NCBI GenBank assembly: GCA_009693835.1
Contig: SHWM01000011.1
Location: 7,501-45,770 of the forward strand
Length of the DNA: 38,270 bases
Direction of reading: 5' to 3'
From: Alphaproteobacteria bacterium
GTDB taxonomy: Bacteria; Pseudomonadota; Alphaproteobacteria; UBA11222
Shown here in pieces: positions 18,762-28,397 of the stretch (position 1 is its first letter; every line of letters starts with the position of its first letter). Under the pieces are notes generated by a model. It made no database searches. It was not told the DNA's origin and worked only from the letters and a program-made list of their open reading frames with translations. The position numbers and the translations under genes are program-made.

Positions 18762-19547
18762 ATGACAACCCAGCGTTTTACGGATCGGGTGGCGGTTGTC
18801 ACGGGTGCGGCCCAGGGAATTGGCAAGGCGGTTGCGCTGCGGCTTGCGGCCGAAGGCGCAGAGGTGGTGATTGCGGACCGGGCGGAACAGGCGGCGCTGG
18901 GCGTATTGAAGGAAATCACCGATGCGGGAGGCCGCGGGCGCGTGGCGGCGGTGGATTTGGAACGCCACGAAGGGGCGGTCAGCCTGTTTGACGAGGTTGC
19001 CAGGGCCTATGGCCGCATCGATATTTCCGTGCACAATGTGGGTGGCACGATCTGGGTGAAGCCGTTCTGGGAATACAGGCCGGAGGAAATCGAGGCGGAA
19101 ATTCAGCGTTCCCTGTGGCCAACATTATGGTGTTGCCATGCCGTTTTGCCGCATATGCTGGCCAGGAAATCCGGGGCCATTGTCAATATAGGCTCTGTCG
19201 CGACGCGCGGCATTTACCGCGTACCCTATTCCGCGGCCAAGGGGGGCGTTTCCGCCATTACCACGGCGCTGGCAATGGAGGTGGCGGAGTTTGGCCTGCG
19301 GGTCAACTGCGTGGCGCCTGGCGGCGTAGACGCGCCCCCGCGCATCACGCTGCGCAACCCAGTGCCGCTCAGCCAGCAGGAAAACGGCTGGATGGGCGAT
19401 ATCGTGACCCAGAGCCTGCGCGATGCGCCGCAGGCGCGGTTTGGCACACCCGAGGAAATCGCTGCCGCCATCTGCTTTTTTGCCGCCGATGAAAGCAGCT
19501 ATATTACCGGCCAGACATTATATGTGGCGGGCGGGGGAATTGGTTAA
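18762..19547 (+). CDS. benD: BenD-like cis-diol dehydrogenase (SDR)
   Basis: This SDR of about 261 residues oxidises a dihydrodiol carboxylate, re-aromatising the ring with loss of CO2, and is the likely partner of the divergent Rieske dioxygenase. It has the NAD motif TGAAQGIGKAV, the BenD-like stretch HNVGGTIWVKPFWEY and RSLWPTLWCCHAVLPHML, the active-site Y-x3-K in PYSAAKGG, and CVAPGGVDAPPR. These BenD-specific stretches are the reason for naming it over a generic SDR. ATG codons occur at 18756 and 18762; the second is preferred because GGGAG at 18751-18755 is then correctly spaced. The real substrate could be another cis-diol acid. Confidence 0.85.
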   Translation: MTTQRFTDRVAVVTGAAQGIGKAVALRLAAEGAEVVIADRAEQAALGVLKEITDAGGRGRVAAVDLERHEGAVSLFDEVARAYGRIDISVHNVGGTIWVKPFWEYRPEEIEAEIQRSLWPTLWCCHAVLPHMLARKSGAIVNIGSVATRGIYRVPYSAAKGGVSAITTALAMEVAEFGLRVNCVAPGGVDAPPRITLRNPVPLSQQENGWMGDIVTQSLRDAPQARFGTPEEIAAAICFFAADESSYITGQTLYVAGGGIG

Positions 19548-19605
19548 GGCTTTACCACCTCTGTAGATGCACCGGGTAAGGTGTAAATAGTGCTTCAACA
19601 GTTTA

Positions 19606-19620
19606 TGTGTTAATGACACA
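19606..19620. promoter_or_regulatory. Palindrome upstream of the thiolase gene
   Basis: TGTGT at 19606-19610 and ACACA at 19616-19620 form an inverted repeat with a 5-base centre, about 65 bases before the thiolase start. Its size and position suit a repressor of beta-oxidation genes, but no specific regulator is recognised. Confidence 0.3.
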
Positions 19621-19683
19621 ATATCATCATGCAGAAGGGGTAGGCTTGACCCCCGCGACAAGTTCGAACCAAGGAGAACGCCC

Positions 19684-20892
19684 ATGACTGACTGCTTTGT
19701 GTATGACGCTGTCCGCACCCCCCGTGGCAAGGGTAAAACCAATGGCAGCCTGCATGAGGTGCCCTCGCTGGAACTGGCCACCCAGGTGTTGAAGGCCCTG
19801 CGCGACCGCAACAATCTGGACACAAGCAAGGTCGATGACGTGGTACTGGGCTGCGTCGAGCCGGTGCGCGAGCAGGGTGCCGACATCGCCCGCACCGCTG
19901 TGCTGAACGCCGATTACGCCCAAAGCGTCGCCGGTGTGCAGATCAACCGGTTCTGCGCCTCGGGCCTTGAGGCGGTCAATATGGCGGCGGCGCAGATCAT
20001 GTCGGGCCAGTCGGACATGGCCATCGGCGGCGGCGTCGAAAGCATGAGCCGGGTTCCGATGGGAACCGGCGGCGGGGCCTGGTCCACCGATCCTGCTATC
20101 GCCTTCAAAAGCTATTTTGCGCCGCAGGGCATTGGCGCCGATCTGATCGCGACGCGTGACGGCTTCTCGCGCGCGGACGTCGATTCCTATGCCGTGGAAA
20201 GCCAGCGCCGCGCCAAACATGCCTGGGACAATGGCTATTTCAAAAAATCCGTGATCCCGGTCAAGGACATTACCGGCCGTACCATTCTGGATCATGACGA
20301 ACATATGCGTCCCGGTTCGACCATGCAGTCGCTCGCGTCGCTTGAGCCCTCCTTCACCATGATGGGGGAACTGGGCGGCTTCGACGCCGTGGCCATGCAG
20401 CGTTATCCCGATGTAGAGGAACTGGTGCATGTGCATCATGGCGGCAATTCCAGCGGCATCGTCGATGGCGCGGCGGGCGTGCTGCTTGGCACCCGCGAGG
20501 CGGGAAGCGGCATGGGCCTGAAGCCGCGCGCGCGCATCCGCGCCTTCGGCTCCATTGGTTCAGAACCCTGCATCATGCTGACCGGGCCTGCTCTGGTGAC
20601 CGAAAAGGTGCTGAAGCGCGCGGGCATGACGGTGGCTGATATTGACCTGTTTGAACTGAACGAGGCGTTCGCGTCCGTCGTGTTGCGCATGATGCAACAG
20701 TTGAATATCGATCATTCGAAAATGAACGTGAATGGCGGCGCCATCGCCATGGGCCATCCGCTGGGCGCAACCGGCGCAATGATCCTGGGCACCGTGCTAG
20801 ATGAACTGGAACGGCGCAATCTCAGCACCGCGCTCATCACGCTGTGTGTGGGCGCGGGCATGGGAACCGCCACGATTATTGAGCGGATCTAG
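19684..20892 (+). CDS. fadA: Acetyl-CoA C-acyltransferase (thiolase)
   Basis: This 402-residue thiolase splits 3-ketoacyl-CoA into acetyl-CoA and a shortened acyl-CoA. The nucleophile is C91 in [11 protein letters not shown]. The His motif is [17 protein letters not shown] and the second Cys lies in CVGAGMGTA. Length fits FadA/PhaA-type enzymes. AAGGAGAACGCCC precedes the ATG. The downstream gene, 159 bases away on the same strand, is the FadB-type multifunctional enzyme, so the pair supplies the last three steps of beta-oxidation. The order is thiolase first, the reverse of E. coli fadBA. Confidence 0.93.
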   Translation: MTDCFVYDAVRTPRGKGKTNGSLHEVPSLELATQVLKALRDRNNLDTSKVDDVVLGCVEPVREQGADIARTAVLNADYAQSVAGVQINRFCASGLEAVNMAAAQIMSGQSDMAIGGGVESMSRVPMGTGGGAWSTDPAIAFKSYFAPQGIGADLIATRDGFSRADVDSYAVESQRRAKHAWDNGYFKKSVIPVKDITGRTILDHDEHMRPGSTMQSLASLEPSFTMMGELGGFDAVAMQRYPDVEELVHVHHGGNSSGIVDGAAGVLLGTREAGSGMGLKPRARIRAFGSIGSEPCIMLTGPALVTEKVLKRAGMTVADIDLFELNEAFASVVLRMMQQLNIDHSKMNVNGGAIAMGHPLGATGAMILGTVLDELERRNLSTALITLCVGAGMGTATIIERI

Positions 20893-21051
20893 GCGCTCCG
20901 TCCACGGATCAACTGGCCCCGCCGCATTCGCGCCACTCGCCGCGAGGTGTCGCGGCCCGGGAAGTTCAGGCATGGGCATACCTTTTCCAGAAGGGATTGC
21001 CCTGCCCAGCCCTTAATGAAAATGAACCCATAAAAGCGCAGGGAACGTCAC

Positions 21052-23241
21052 ATGCAACAGATGAAATTTGAAGTCGACAGCGACGGCATCGCCACAATTA
21101 CCTGGGACATGCCGGGCCGGGCCATGAATGTGCTGTCTGCGGAATCGCTTACGGAATTTGCGGAATGCATCGACCGCATCAAAAACGACGCCGCCATCAA
21201 GGGTGCAGTCATTGCCAGCGGAAAGGATTCATTTCTCGCAGGCGCTGATCTGATGCTGGTGGAACAGACCACGGCGGCGGGGAAGGGCAAGAGCGAGCAG
21301 GAGCGCTATGACGCGCTGTACGCCAGTCCGATTCTGCGTTTCAGCGGCCTGCTGCGGGTGATGGAAACCTGCGGCAAACCACTTGCCGCCGCGATTAATG
21401 GCATTGCGCTGGGCGGCGGGCTCGAAATTCCGCTCGCCTGTCACTACCGGGTGTGCGCGGATAATCCGGACATCCAGCTTGGGCTGCCGGAAAGCAAGGT
21501 GGGTCTTCTGCCCGGCGGCGGCGGCACCCAGCGTTTGCCGCGCCTCATTGGCATTCAGGCGGCGCTGCCCATGCTGTTGCAGGGCGATGCAGTGGCCCCG
21601 CAACAGGCACTAAAGCTGGGCATCATTCACAAGGTGCTGCCTGCGGGCGAAATCATCGCCGAGGCCAAGCGCTGGCTCCGCGAAAGCCCCGACCCGGTGC
21701 AGCCCTGGGACAAGAAGAATTATGCGGTGCCCGGTGGCGGCCCCTATGAGCCCGGCCCGGTGAGCGAGTTTTTTGCGATGGCCATCGCGCATACGCGCAA
21801 GGCCGGCAATGGCAATTATCCAGCCCAGGAAGCCATTCTGTCCTGCGTCTATGAGGGCATCCAGGTGCCGATCGATGCGGGCCTGCGGATCGAAACCCGC
21901 CTGACCGTGAAACTGTTCGCACATCCCAGCGCCGCCAACATGGTGCGCTCGCTGTTCATCTCCAGCGGCGAACTCGCCAAGGGCGCGCGCCGGCCGAAAT
22001 CGCCGCCGAAGTCCAACTGCAAAAAAGTCGCCGTGCTGGGCGCGGGCATGATGGGATCGGGCATTGCCTATGTCTCCGCCATGGCGGGCATTGATGTGGT
22101 GCTGATCGACGCCAGTCTGGAAAATGCCGCCAAGGGCAAAGCCTATTCCGAAAATCTTCTCACCAAAGCGGTCGAGAAAGGCAGAACCAGCGCCGCCGAA
22201 AAAGACGCCGTGCTGGCGCTTATTACGCCGGGCACGGACTATTCCGCACTGGCGGATGTTGATCTGGTGATCGAAGCGGTGTTTGAGGACCGCGCGGTCA
22301 AGGCCGGGGTGACGGCCAGGGCGGAAGCCGCGATGCCCGCCGCGTCGATCTTCGCTTCCAATACCTCGACGCTGCCCATCACCGGACTGGCCGAGAAATC
22401 CTCGCGGCCGGATCAGTTTATCGGCCTGCATTTCTTTTCGCCGGTGGACCGCATGGGGCTGGTGGAAATCATCATGGGCAAGAAAACTTCCGATGCGGCG
22501 CTGGCTGTCGCCATCGACTATGTGCGCAAGATCAAAAAGACCCCGATCGTCGTGAATGACAGCCGCGGCTTTTACACCAGCCGTGTGTTCAGCACGTACA
22601 TTAATGAGGGCATCGCCATGCTGTCCGATGGCGTAAAGCCCGCACTGATCGAGAATGCCGGAAAAATGGCGGGCATGCCGGTGGGGCCGCTGGCGGTGAA
22701 TGACGAGGTCAGCCTGGAACTGACCTATCACATTACCGATCAGACCCGGAAGGATCTGGGCGCGGCCTATAAGCCTAATCCGATAGACGCCGTTCTGGAA
22801 GAGATGGTCGTCAAGCAGGGGCGGCTTGGCAAAAAGAACCGCAAGGGATGGTATGATTATCCCGAAGGCGGCAAGAAAAAGCTGTGGCCGGGCATTGCGC
22901 AACTGGTGAAAACCGCCGCCGCGCAGCCCGAAGTGGACGATCTGAAAAAGCGCTTCCTGTATATTCAGGCGCTGGAAACCGCCCGCTGCTTTGAAGAAGG
23001 CGTTCTGACCGATGTGCGTGACGCCGATGTGGGCGCCATTCAGGGCTGGGGCTTTGCGCCTTATACCGGCGGACCGCTGTCTCTGATTGACACGGTGGGC
23101 ACGGCAGATTTTGTGCGCGAATGCGACCGGCTGGCGCAGGCCTATGGCGAGCGTTTCACGCCCAACAAGCTGCTGCGCGAAATGGCCGCCAAAGGGGAAA
23201 GCTTCTACGGCCGTTTCAATCCGAAACAGCAGGCGGCCTGA
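21052..23241 (+). CDS. fadB: 3-hydroxyacyl-CoA dehydrogenase / enoyl-CoA hydratase fusion
   Basis: This 729-residue two-domain enzyme hydrates enoyl-CoA and then oxidises 3-hydroxyacyl-CoA. The N-terminal crotonase domain (about 1-200) has INGIALGGGLEIPLACHYRV and LGLPESKVGLLPGGGGTQRL with the first catalytic Glu. The second catalytic Glu of E. coli FadB appears replaced (AALPMLLQG). The dehydrogenase domain begins near residue 325 with the NAD loop VAVLGAGMMGSGIA and has the catalytic His in GLHFFSPVDRMGLVEII. Two C-terminal helical domains follow. The ATG follows an AGGGA and the upstream gene is thiolase. It resembles FadJ as much as FadB, so the symbol is provisional. Confidence 0.92.
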   Translation: MQQMKFEVDSDGIATITWDMPGRAMNVLSAESLTEFAECIDRIKNDAAIKGAVIASGKDSFLAGADLMLVEQTTAAGKGKSEQERYDALYASPILRFSGLLRVMETCGKPLAAAINGIALGGGLEIPLACHYRVCADNPDIQLGLPESKVGLLPGGGGTQRLPRLIGIQAALPMLLQGDAVAPQQALKLGIIHKVLPAGEIIAEAKRWLRESPDPVQPWDKKNYAVPGGGPYEPGPVSEFFAMAIAHTRKAGNGNYPAQEAILSCVYEGIQVPIDAGLRIETRLTVKLFAHPSAANMVRSLFISSGELAKGARRPKSPPKSNCKKVAVLGAGMMGSGIAYVSAMAGIDVVLIDASLENAAKGKAYSENLLTKAVEKGRTSAAEKDAVLALITPGTDYSALADVDLVIEAVFEDRAVKAGVTARAEAAMPAASIFASNTSTLPITGLAEKSSRPDQFIGLHFFSPVDRMGLVEIIMGKKTSDAALAVAIDYVRKIKKTPIVVNDSRGFYTSRVFSTYINEGIAMLSDGVKPALIENAGKMAGMPVGPLAVNDEVSLELTYHITDQTRKDLGAAYKPNPIDAVLEEMVVKQGRLGKKNRKGWYDYPEGGKKKLWPGIAQLVKTAAAQPEVDDLKKRFLYIQALETARCFEEGVLTDVRDADVGAIQGWGFAPYTGGPLSLIDTVGTADFVRECDRLAQAYGERFTPNKLLREMAAKGESFYGRFNPKQQAA

Positions 23242-23247
23242 CGGGAT

Positions 23248-23277
23248 GTGCGATAATCCGTCAACAGATTATCGCAC
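23248..23277. terminator. Perfect 11-bp hairpin between convergent genes
   Basis: GTGCGATAATC at 23248-23258 is followed by an 8-base loop and its exact reverse complement GATTATCGCAC. It begins 7 bases after the fadB stop and ends 4 bases before the stop of the convergent metallo-hydrolase. Position suggests a bidirectional terminator, though no U-tract follows. Confidence 0.6.
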
Positions 23278-23280
23278 CGT

Positions 23281-24288
23281 TCAGTTCAGCCCTTCCCAGA
23301 CATCCATGGCCTGCCCGTCCAGGGGCAGGCGTATTTCGACGTGATCGGTTTCGCCATAATGTTTTAACAGGCGGACCATGCCGTCAAAATCGCCGAGCAG
23401 CAGTTTGGCCATGAGGGTTGAGGCCGGCGCCATCGGCTCTCCAGCGGCGACCGTCATGAAATCGTCCCAATGGATCGGAATAACCCGCAGCGCGCCGGTG
23501 CCCTTGACCACCTCATTCCAGTAGGCGTTTTCATGCGCCGCGCCAAATTTGCCCAGCCCGCCAGCACCCAGCATGACGACATCGGCCCGCACATCTTTTA
23601 ATGCGCCGGGTTCAAAACCGGCGCTGCCATTGATCAGCAACGTTTGTTTTCCGTGCTGCACCAGAACGGCGTAACTGGCCCCTTCCCGGTAATCGGTAAC
23701 ACCCGCCGGCGGCTTTAACGGGCTGGTGATTTCGCCGCCGGTAAAGCCTGTGGGCGCATGGCGCGAGGGCAGAATGGTAATAGTAAATCGTCCGAACCGC
23801 ATCGGTGCGCCGGGCACGGCCACCTTTATCTGCGCCTCTGGCAAGCCCCAGCCACGGCCAATATTGGCGGTCGATTCCGACCCGATCAGCAGCGCGCCCG
23901 CGCGCCTCGCCACTTCCGGCGCGTCCATGGCGTGATCATAATGTGAATGAACGGTGATGACGGCGGACAGTTTACGTATATCCGCCCGTTTCATGCCCGC
24001 ATCAATGGCCGCGATGTCGGGTGCAATCTTGCCAGACAGCATTTGCGGAATGCTGGGCCGCGAGAAAAAACCATCCGTCAGTATGGCGGTCTCGCCGTCT
24101 TCCATCAGCAGCGTGGCGACGCCCAGAAATTTTACCTGCACCTTGCCGGGGGAAATCCGGGCGGGGGCTATCTGCATGCCGCTATAGTATTGCAGGGAAG
24201 GACGGTCATGATACATCCACACGCCCACACCTATCGCCAGTACGATCAACGCCGCCAGGCCGCCGCTAATCCGTTTCAGCCATTTCAT
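23281..24288 (-). CDS. MBL-fold metallo-hydrolase, membrane-anchored
   Basis: This 335-residue protein begins with a positively charged tip and one hydrophobic segment (LAALIVLAIGVGVWMY, about 11-26), so it is anchored in the inner membrane or exported. The metallo-beta-lactamase zinc motif is H114-S-H116-Y-D118-H119 in ITVHSHYDHAMD. Further ligand candidates are H in PSRHAP and in PIHWDDF. Family members hydrolyse diverse esters, lactones and phosphodiesters. Nothing in the sequence fixes the substrate. It converges with fadB and lies downstream of the HCCA-isomerase-like gene on the same strand. Confidence 0.85.
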   Translation of the reverse strand: MKWLKRISGGLAALIVLAIGVGVWMYHDRPSLQYYSGMQIAPARISPGKVQVKFLGVATLLMEDGETAILTDGFFSRPSIPQMLSGKIAPDIAAIDAGMKRADIRKLSAVITVHSHYDHAMDAPEVARRAGALLIGSESTANIGRGWGLPEAQIKVAVPGAPMRFGRFTITILPSRHAPTGFTGGEITSPLKPPAGVTDYREGASYAVLVQHGKQTLLINGSAGFEPGALKDVRADVVMLGAGGLGKFGAAHENAYWNEVVKGTGALRVIPIHWDDFMTVAAGEPMAPASTLMAKLLLGDFDGMVRLLKHYGETDHVEIRLPLDGQAMDVWEGLN

Positions 24289-24330
24289 GTGTCTGCCCCC
24301 TCGGGATTTCCAGTGACCGCCTTGAGTAGG

Positions 24331-24930
24331 CTAGCGCATCAGCGCAGCCTCTACCAGCGGCAGGCGGTCGTTTCCAAAATACATGTCGCCGCCATCTATG
24401 AACATGGTGGGCGAGCCAAAGCCGCCACGCCGGATCAGCTCCTCGGTGTTTTCGCGCAGCCGGTCCTTGACGTCCGCCTCCGTAATGCGCCGGAAAAACT
24501 CCTGTGCGTCAATGCCCACGCGCTGGCAGATTTCTGTAAGAATGTCCGCCTGCGATATATCTTTCAGATCACCCCAATAGGCCTCAAAACAGGCCCGGGC
24601 ATAGGCTGGCAGAACGCCCTGATCCAGCGCCACCATTGCGCCCCGCATGGAGTCGACGGCGCGCACGGGAAATACTTTCGGCCAGCCGATACGGATGCCG
24701 CAATACCGCGCCCAGTCCTGCAAATCCTTGTTGGTGTACACGGATTTGACGGGATGCGGATTGGCCCGCAATTCATAGAGCTGCTGATTGACCGCATTGA
24801 ACACGCCGCCCACCAGAATGGGCCGCCATTCAATCCGGGCGCTGGTGCGCGCCGCCAGTGCTTCAATGCGGCTGAACGCCAGATAGGTCCAGGGGCTGGA
24901 ACAGTCGAAAAAGAATTCAAGCCTGGCCAT
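24331..24930 (-). CDS. 2-hydroxychromene-2-carboxylate isomerase-like (DsbA/kappa-GST family)
   Basis: This 199-residue protein has a thioredoxin fold with helical insertion. The N-terminus LEFFFDCSSPWTYLAFSRIE carries the Ser of the kappa-GST/HCCA isomerase active site, and the C-terminal GGFGSPTMFIDGGDMYFGNDRLPLVE carries the conserved SPTMF cis-proline motif. HCCA isomerase (NahD) uses glutathione in naphthalene degradation, but many homologues serve other aromatic or acyl-CoA routes. The ATG follows AGGAGG. It lies 14 bases downstream of the sensor kinase on the same strand, possibly co-transcribed. Confidence 0.88.
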   Translation of the reverse strand: MARLEFFFDCSSPWTYLAFSRIEALAARTSARIEWRPILVGGVFNAVNQQLYELRANPHPVKSVYTNKDLQDWARYCGIRIGWPKVFPVRAVDSMRGAMVALDQGVLPAYARACFEAYWGDLKDISQADILTEICQRVGIDAQEFFRRITEADVKDRLRENTEELIRRGGFGSPTMFIDGGDMYFGNDRLPLVEAALMR

Positions 24931-24944
24931 ACAGAGGCTCCTCC

Positions 24945-26330
24945 TTAAACGGTGGATGATGGTGCCGCTTGCGCGGGAAATAGCAGCGTAACACAGGTTC
25001 CCATGCCTGGTGTGCTGTCAATTGAAACCGAACCGCCATGCAAATCCATCAGAATCTTGGTCAGCGCCAGGCCCATGCCCGAACCGGGAACCGCGTTTGT
25101 CTCGCTCTGTCCGCCTTTGCGGAAAGGCAGGAAGACAGTGTTCAACTCGGCTTCTTCGATCCCCACACCCGTGTCGCAAACGGAAATCTCATATTGGCCA
25201 TCGGGCTTTTGCCGCCCATTGAGATTGATTTTACCGCCAGTCATGGAAAATTTTATCGCATTATCCAGCAGGCTGAGCAGCATCCGCGACAGGGCCATGC
25301 TGTCGGCCGTCAGGAACGGGCTGCCCTCCACACGCACCTCAATTTCCATTCCCGTGGTCGCGGCGTTTGGCCGTACGGTATCGGCTGCCTCGTTCAATAT
25401 ATCCAGCATCTCCAGACTAATCAGTACCGGTCTTATTCTCCCGGCGCTCAATTGTGAAAAATACAGCAGGTTGTTCACCAGGCCCAGCATATTCTGGCCG
25501 GAGTCCAGAATGTCGCCCATATATTCCTTGTATTTTTCATTATTCAACGGACCGAACATTTCCCCGTGAATAAGTTCCGAAAAGCCGATAATGCCGTTCA
25601 GCGGCGTGCGCAGCTCATGACTCATATTATCCAGAAAACCCGCCACCACGTTGTTGGCCTGCTCAAGCTCGGCGCGCGCCTGTCTGGTGGCGTTTACTTC
25701 AGCCCGCAGCGCAATCTCGGACTGTTGCAGCACTTCGATGCGCACGCGGTCGGCCCCCTCCTCCTCACGATAGAGCGACAGGCTGTACAGCAGCGACGCC
25801 GAAGCGCCGAGCGACAGCAGGATGAGCAGATGGTTGACCAGCGGGGTTGATATAAGTATCGGCACGTGATTTGTGGCCGCATAATAAATAATTATCGATG
25901 CGATCGCTGCAATAATAAACCAGCAGGCGCTTTGCGCCGTTCTGGTCGGCTGGGTCAGTGTGACGGCAATGAAGGCCGGGTGAAACCAGAGCATCGCATG
26001 CAGGCTGCGGGCCGTGTCATTATCGTAAAACAGGGTGCCCGCCAGCATGGCGAATATATAAATGATGGTGGCGGCGAAAATCGCCAGCGACAGCTCATCA
26101 AGATATTGGCCCGGAAGCGTGATGAGCAGCACCAGCACGATCACCAGGCCCGCCATCACCATGCCCAGCGCCCCATGCTCGAGAAAGGACACGGTTTCCT
26201 GCTGGCTTAAATATAGAATTTCGATCGCACCCGCCAACAAACCAAAAACCATGGTCAGGCTCAGGGAAAGGACGGCCTTGGTCCCCAATCGCGAGTGGCT
26301 TAATGCAGTAGTCAATGGGCGTTTCATCAT
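24945..26330 (-). CDS. Membrane sensor histidine kinase (PleC/DivJ-like core)
   Basis: This 461-residue kinase has about six predicted membrane helices in residues 18-185, a short coiled coil (about 190-228), and a HisKA domain with the phospho-acceptor H238 in NMSHELRTPLNGIIGFSE. The HATPase domain shows LLDNAIKFS (N box), VCDTGVGIEEAE (G1) and GSGMGLALTKILMDLHGG (G2). The HisKA sequence with GFSELI resembles alphaproteobacterial PleC/DivJ/PdhS kinases, which often signal to DivK-type regulators. No response regulator gene is adjacent, so it is an orphan kinase. The signal sensed by the membrane part is unknown; I see no PAS or periplasmic domain of size. Confidence 0.9.
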   Translation of the reverse strand: MMKRPLTTALSHSRLGTKAVLSLSLTMVFGLLAGAIEILYLSQQETVSFLEHGALGMVMAGLVIVLVLLITLPGQYLDELSLAIFAATIIYIFAMLAGTLFYDNDTARSLHAMLWFHPAFIAVTLTQPTRTAQSACWFIIAAIASIIIYYAATNHVPILISTPLVNHLLILLSLGASASLLYSLSLYREEEGADRVRIEVLQQSEIALRAEVNATRQARAELEQANNVVAGFLDNMSHELRTPLNGIIGFSELIHGEMFGPLNNEKYKEYMGDILDSGQNMLGLVNNLLYFSQLSAGRIRPVLISLEMLDILNEAADTVRPNAATTGMEIEVRVEGSPFLTADSMALSRMLLSLLDNAIKFSMTGGKINLNGRQKPDGQYEISVCDTGVGIEEAELNTVFLPFRKGGQSETNAVPGSGMGLALTKILMDLHGGSVSIDSTPGMGTCVTLLFPAQAAPSSTV

Positions 26331-26434
26331 GCAATCCCGCTGATTTACAGATAAATGCCGCTACGGAACGGCGCAGCTTCCGTCTTTCTTGAATGATTAT
26401 GGCCGGCGCCCAGCGGAATGGCCTGGCGCGAAGC

Positions 26435-28390
26435 TCATTCCGCAGCAACCGCAGCCGCCGCTGCATCCGTGATCAGGGGGGAACGGTCCTCAATCTCGCG
26501 CGCCAGCGCCATCACGATTTCGTCCAGCGGCGCTATCCGCTGCTGCGCGACGCCCAGCCGGCGGACGGAAACGGTGCGTTCCTCGGCCTCGCGCTTGCCC
26601 ACCACGAGCTGAACCGGAACCTTGCGCACCGAATGTTCGCGCACCTTGTAATTTATTTTTTCGTTGCGCAAATCACATTCCGCACGGATGCCACGCGCAA
26701 ACAGCCGGGCCGTCACCTCGCGCGCATAATCATCGGCGTCTGACGTTATGGTCGCCACCACCGCCTGCACCGGCGACAGCCACAGTGGGAAGCGTCCCGC
26801 ATGATGCTCGATCAGAATTCCGGTAAATCTCTCCAGCGATCCAAACATTGCCCGGTGCAGCATGACCGGCGGGTGTTTTTGCCCGTCCTCGCCGATAAAG
26901 CTCGCGCCCAGGCGGCCTGGCAGATTGAGATCGACCTGCAGGGTGCCGCATTGCCAGTCGCGGCCAATTGCATCGCGCAGCACGAATTCCAGTTTTGGGC
27001 CGTAGAATGCGCCTTCGCCGGGATTGAGCACATAGTCCAGTCCCGCCGCCTCGATGGCGGTTCTGAGGGCCGATTCAGCCTTGTCCCATACTTCGTCGCT
27101 GCCAACGCGGCTTGAAGGACGGTCGGAAAATTTTACACGCACCTGGTCAAATCCGAAATCCCGGTAAATTTCCAGAATCAGATTAGTGACGGTGACGCAT
27201 TCTTCCGTGATCTGACTTTCGCTGCAAAATATATGCGCGTCGTCCTGCGTAAATGCGCGCAGGCGCATCAGGCCATGCAGGGCGCCCGAAGGTTCGTAGC
27301 GGTGCACTTTGCCGAATTCCGACATGCGGAACGGCAGGTCGCGGTAGCTTTTGATGCCCTGGCGGAAGATCTGCACATGGGCGGGGCAGTTCATCGGCTT
27401 CAGGCAAAAATGCCGTTTATCCGGGGTGTGCAACGAAAACATTTCCTCGGCGAATTTTTCCGCGTGACCCGAGGCCACCCACAACGACGCATCCAGCAGT
27501 TCTGGCGTATTCACTTCATGATAACCGCCATGGCGCTGGCGCTCGCGCATATAATCGATCAGGCAACGGAACAGCGACCAGCCCTTGGGATGCCAGAATA
27601 CGGCGCCCGGCCCTTCTTCCTGAAAATGAAACAGGTCCAGCTCGCGGCCAAGCCGCCGGTGATCGCGCTTCTCGGCCTCTTCCAGCATCAGCAGATGGGC
27701 CTTCAGATCCTTCTCGCTGGCCCAGCAGGTGCCATAAATGCGTTGCAGCATTTCATTATTGGAATCGCCGCGCCAATAGGCGCCCGCCAGCTTGGTCAGC
27801 TTGAACGCCTTGCCCAGCTTGCCGGTGGAAGGCAGGTGCGGCCCCCGGCATAAATCCTGCCACTGGCCCTGGCCGTAAATGCTGACCTCCTGTCCGGCGG
27901 GAATCGAGGCAATGATCTCGGCCTTGTATTCCTCGCCGATCGAGCGGAAGAACGCCACCGCCTTGTCACGCTCCCACACTTCGCGGGTGATGGGTTTGTC
28001 ACGGTCCACGATCTCGCGCATGCGGGCCTCAATCGCCTCCAGATCATCCAGGCTGAAGGGCGTGGGCCGCGCAAAATCATAAAAAAAGCCGTTCTCGATG
28101 ACCGGGCCGATGGTGATTTGGGTTTCGGGAAATAATTCCTTGACGGCTTCGGCCAGCACATGGGCGCAATCATGTCGCAAAATATCCAGCGCCGCCGGGT
28201 CCTCGGCGGTCAGAATGGCGACCCTGGCGTCCCGGTCGATCAGGGTGGAGAGGTCTTTCACCTCATCATCCACACGCACCGCCACTGCCTTTTTGGCCAG
28301 GGAACGTGAAATATTCAGGGCCAGCTCATCGCCCCTCAGGGGGGCAGGAAATTCGCGCTGTCCGCCGTCGGGAAGGGTAATTTTAATCAT
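26435..28390 (-). CDS. thrS: Threonine--tRNA ligase
   Basis: This 651-residue class II synthetase charges tRNA-Thr. It shows the N-terminal TGS domain ([14 protein letters not shown]), the editing domain with [20 protein letters not shown], motif 2 in [20 protein letters not shown], the zinc Cys in [14 protein letters not shown], motif 3 in [19 protein letters not shown], and an anticodon-binding domain at the end. The start at 28390 is chosen because the TGS domain starts there; the longer frame runs through yidD. It is last in the minus-strand sufE-iscU-yidD-thrS run, with a 7-base gap to yidD. Confidence 0.97.
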   Translation of the reverse strand: MIKITLPDGGQREFPAPLRGDELALNISRSLAKKAVAVRVDDEVKDLSTLIDRDARVAILTAEDPAALDILRHDCAHVLAEAVKELFPETQITIGPVIENGFFYDFARPTPFSLDDLEAIEARMREIVDRDKPITREVWERDKAVAFFRSIGEEYKAEIIASIPAGQEVSIYGQGQWQDLCRGPHLPSTGKLGKAFKLTKLAGAYWRGDSNNEMLQRIYGTCWASEKDLKAHLLMLEEAEKRDHRRLGRELDLFHFQEEGPGAVFWHPKGWSLFRCLIDYMRERQRHGGYHEVNTPELLDASLWVASGHAEKFAEEMFSLHTPDKRHFCLKPMNCPAHVQIFRQGIKSYRDLPFRMSEFGKVHRYEPSGALHGLMRLRAFTQDDAHIFCSESQITEECVTVTNLILEIYRDFGFDQVRVKFSDRPSSRVGSDEVWDKAESALRTAIEAAGLDYVLNPGEGAFYGPKLEFVLRDAIGRDWQCGTLQVDLNLPGRLGASFIGEDGQKHPPVMLHRAMFGSLERFTGILIEHHAGRFPLWLSPVQAVVATITSDADDYAREVTARLFARGIRAECDLRNEKINYKVREHSVRKVPVQLVVGKREAEERTVSVRRLGVAQQRIAPLDEIVMALAREIEDRSPLITDAAAAAVAAE

Positions 28391-28397
28391 CGCATTC

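Noticed and set aside
17606..18991. 461-codon plus-strand frame
   Set aside because: It is antisense to the Rieske alpha subunit, whose metal-site motifs are complete; the long frame results from GC-rich codon bias.
19627..20439. 270-codon minus-strand frame
   Set aside because: Shadow of the thiolase gene, which has intact catalytic motifs.
21610..22902. 430-codon minus-strand frame
   Set aside because: It lies opposite the FadB-type gene and has the His/Arg/Gly-rich look of a shadow frame.
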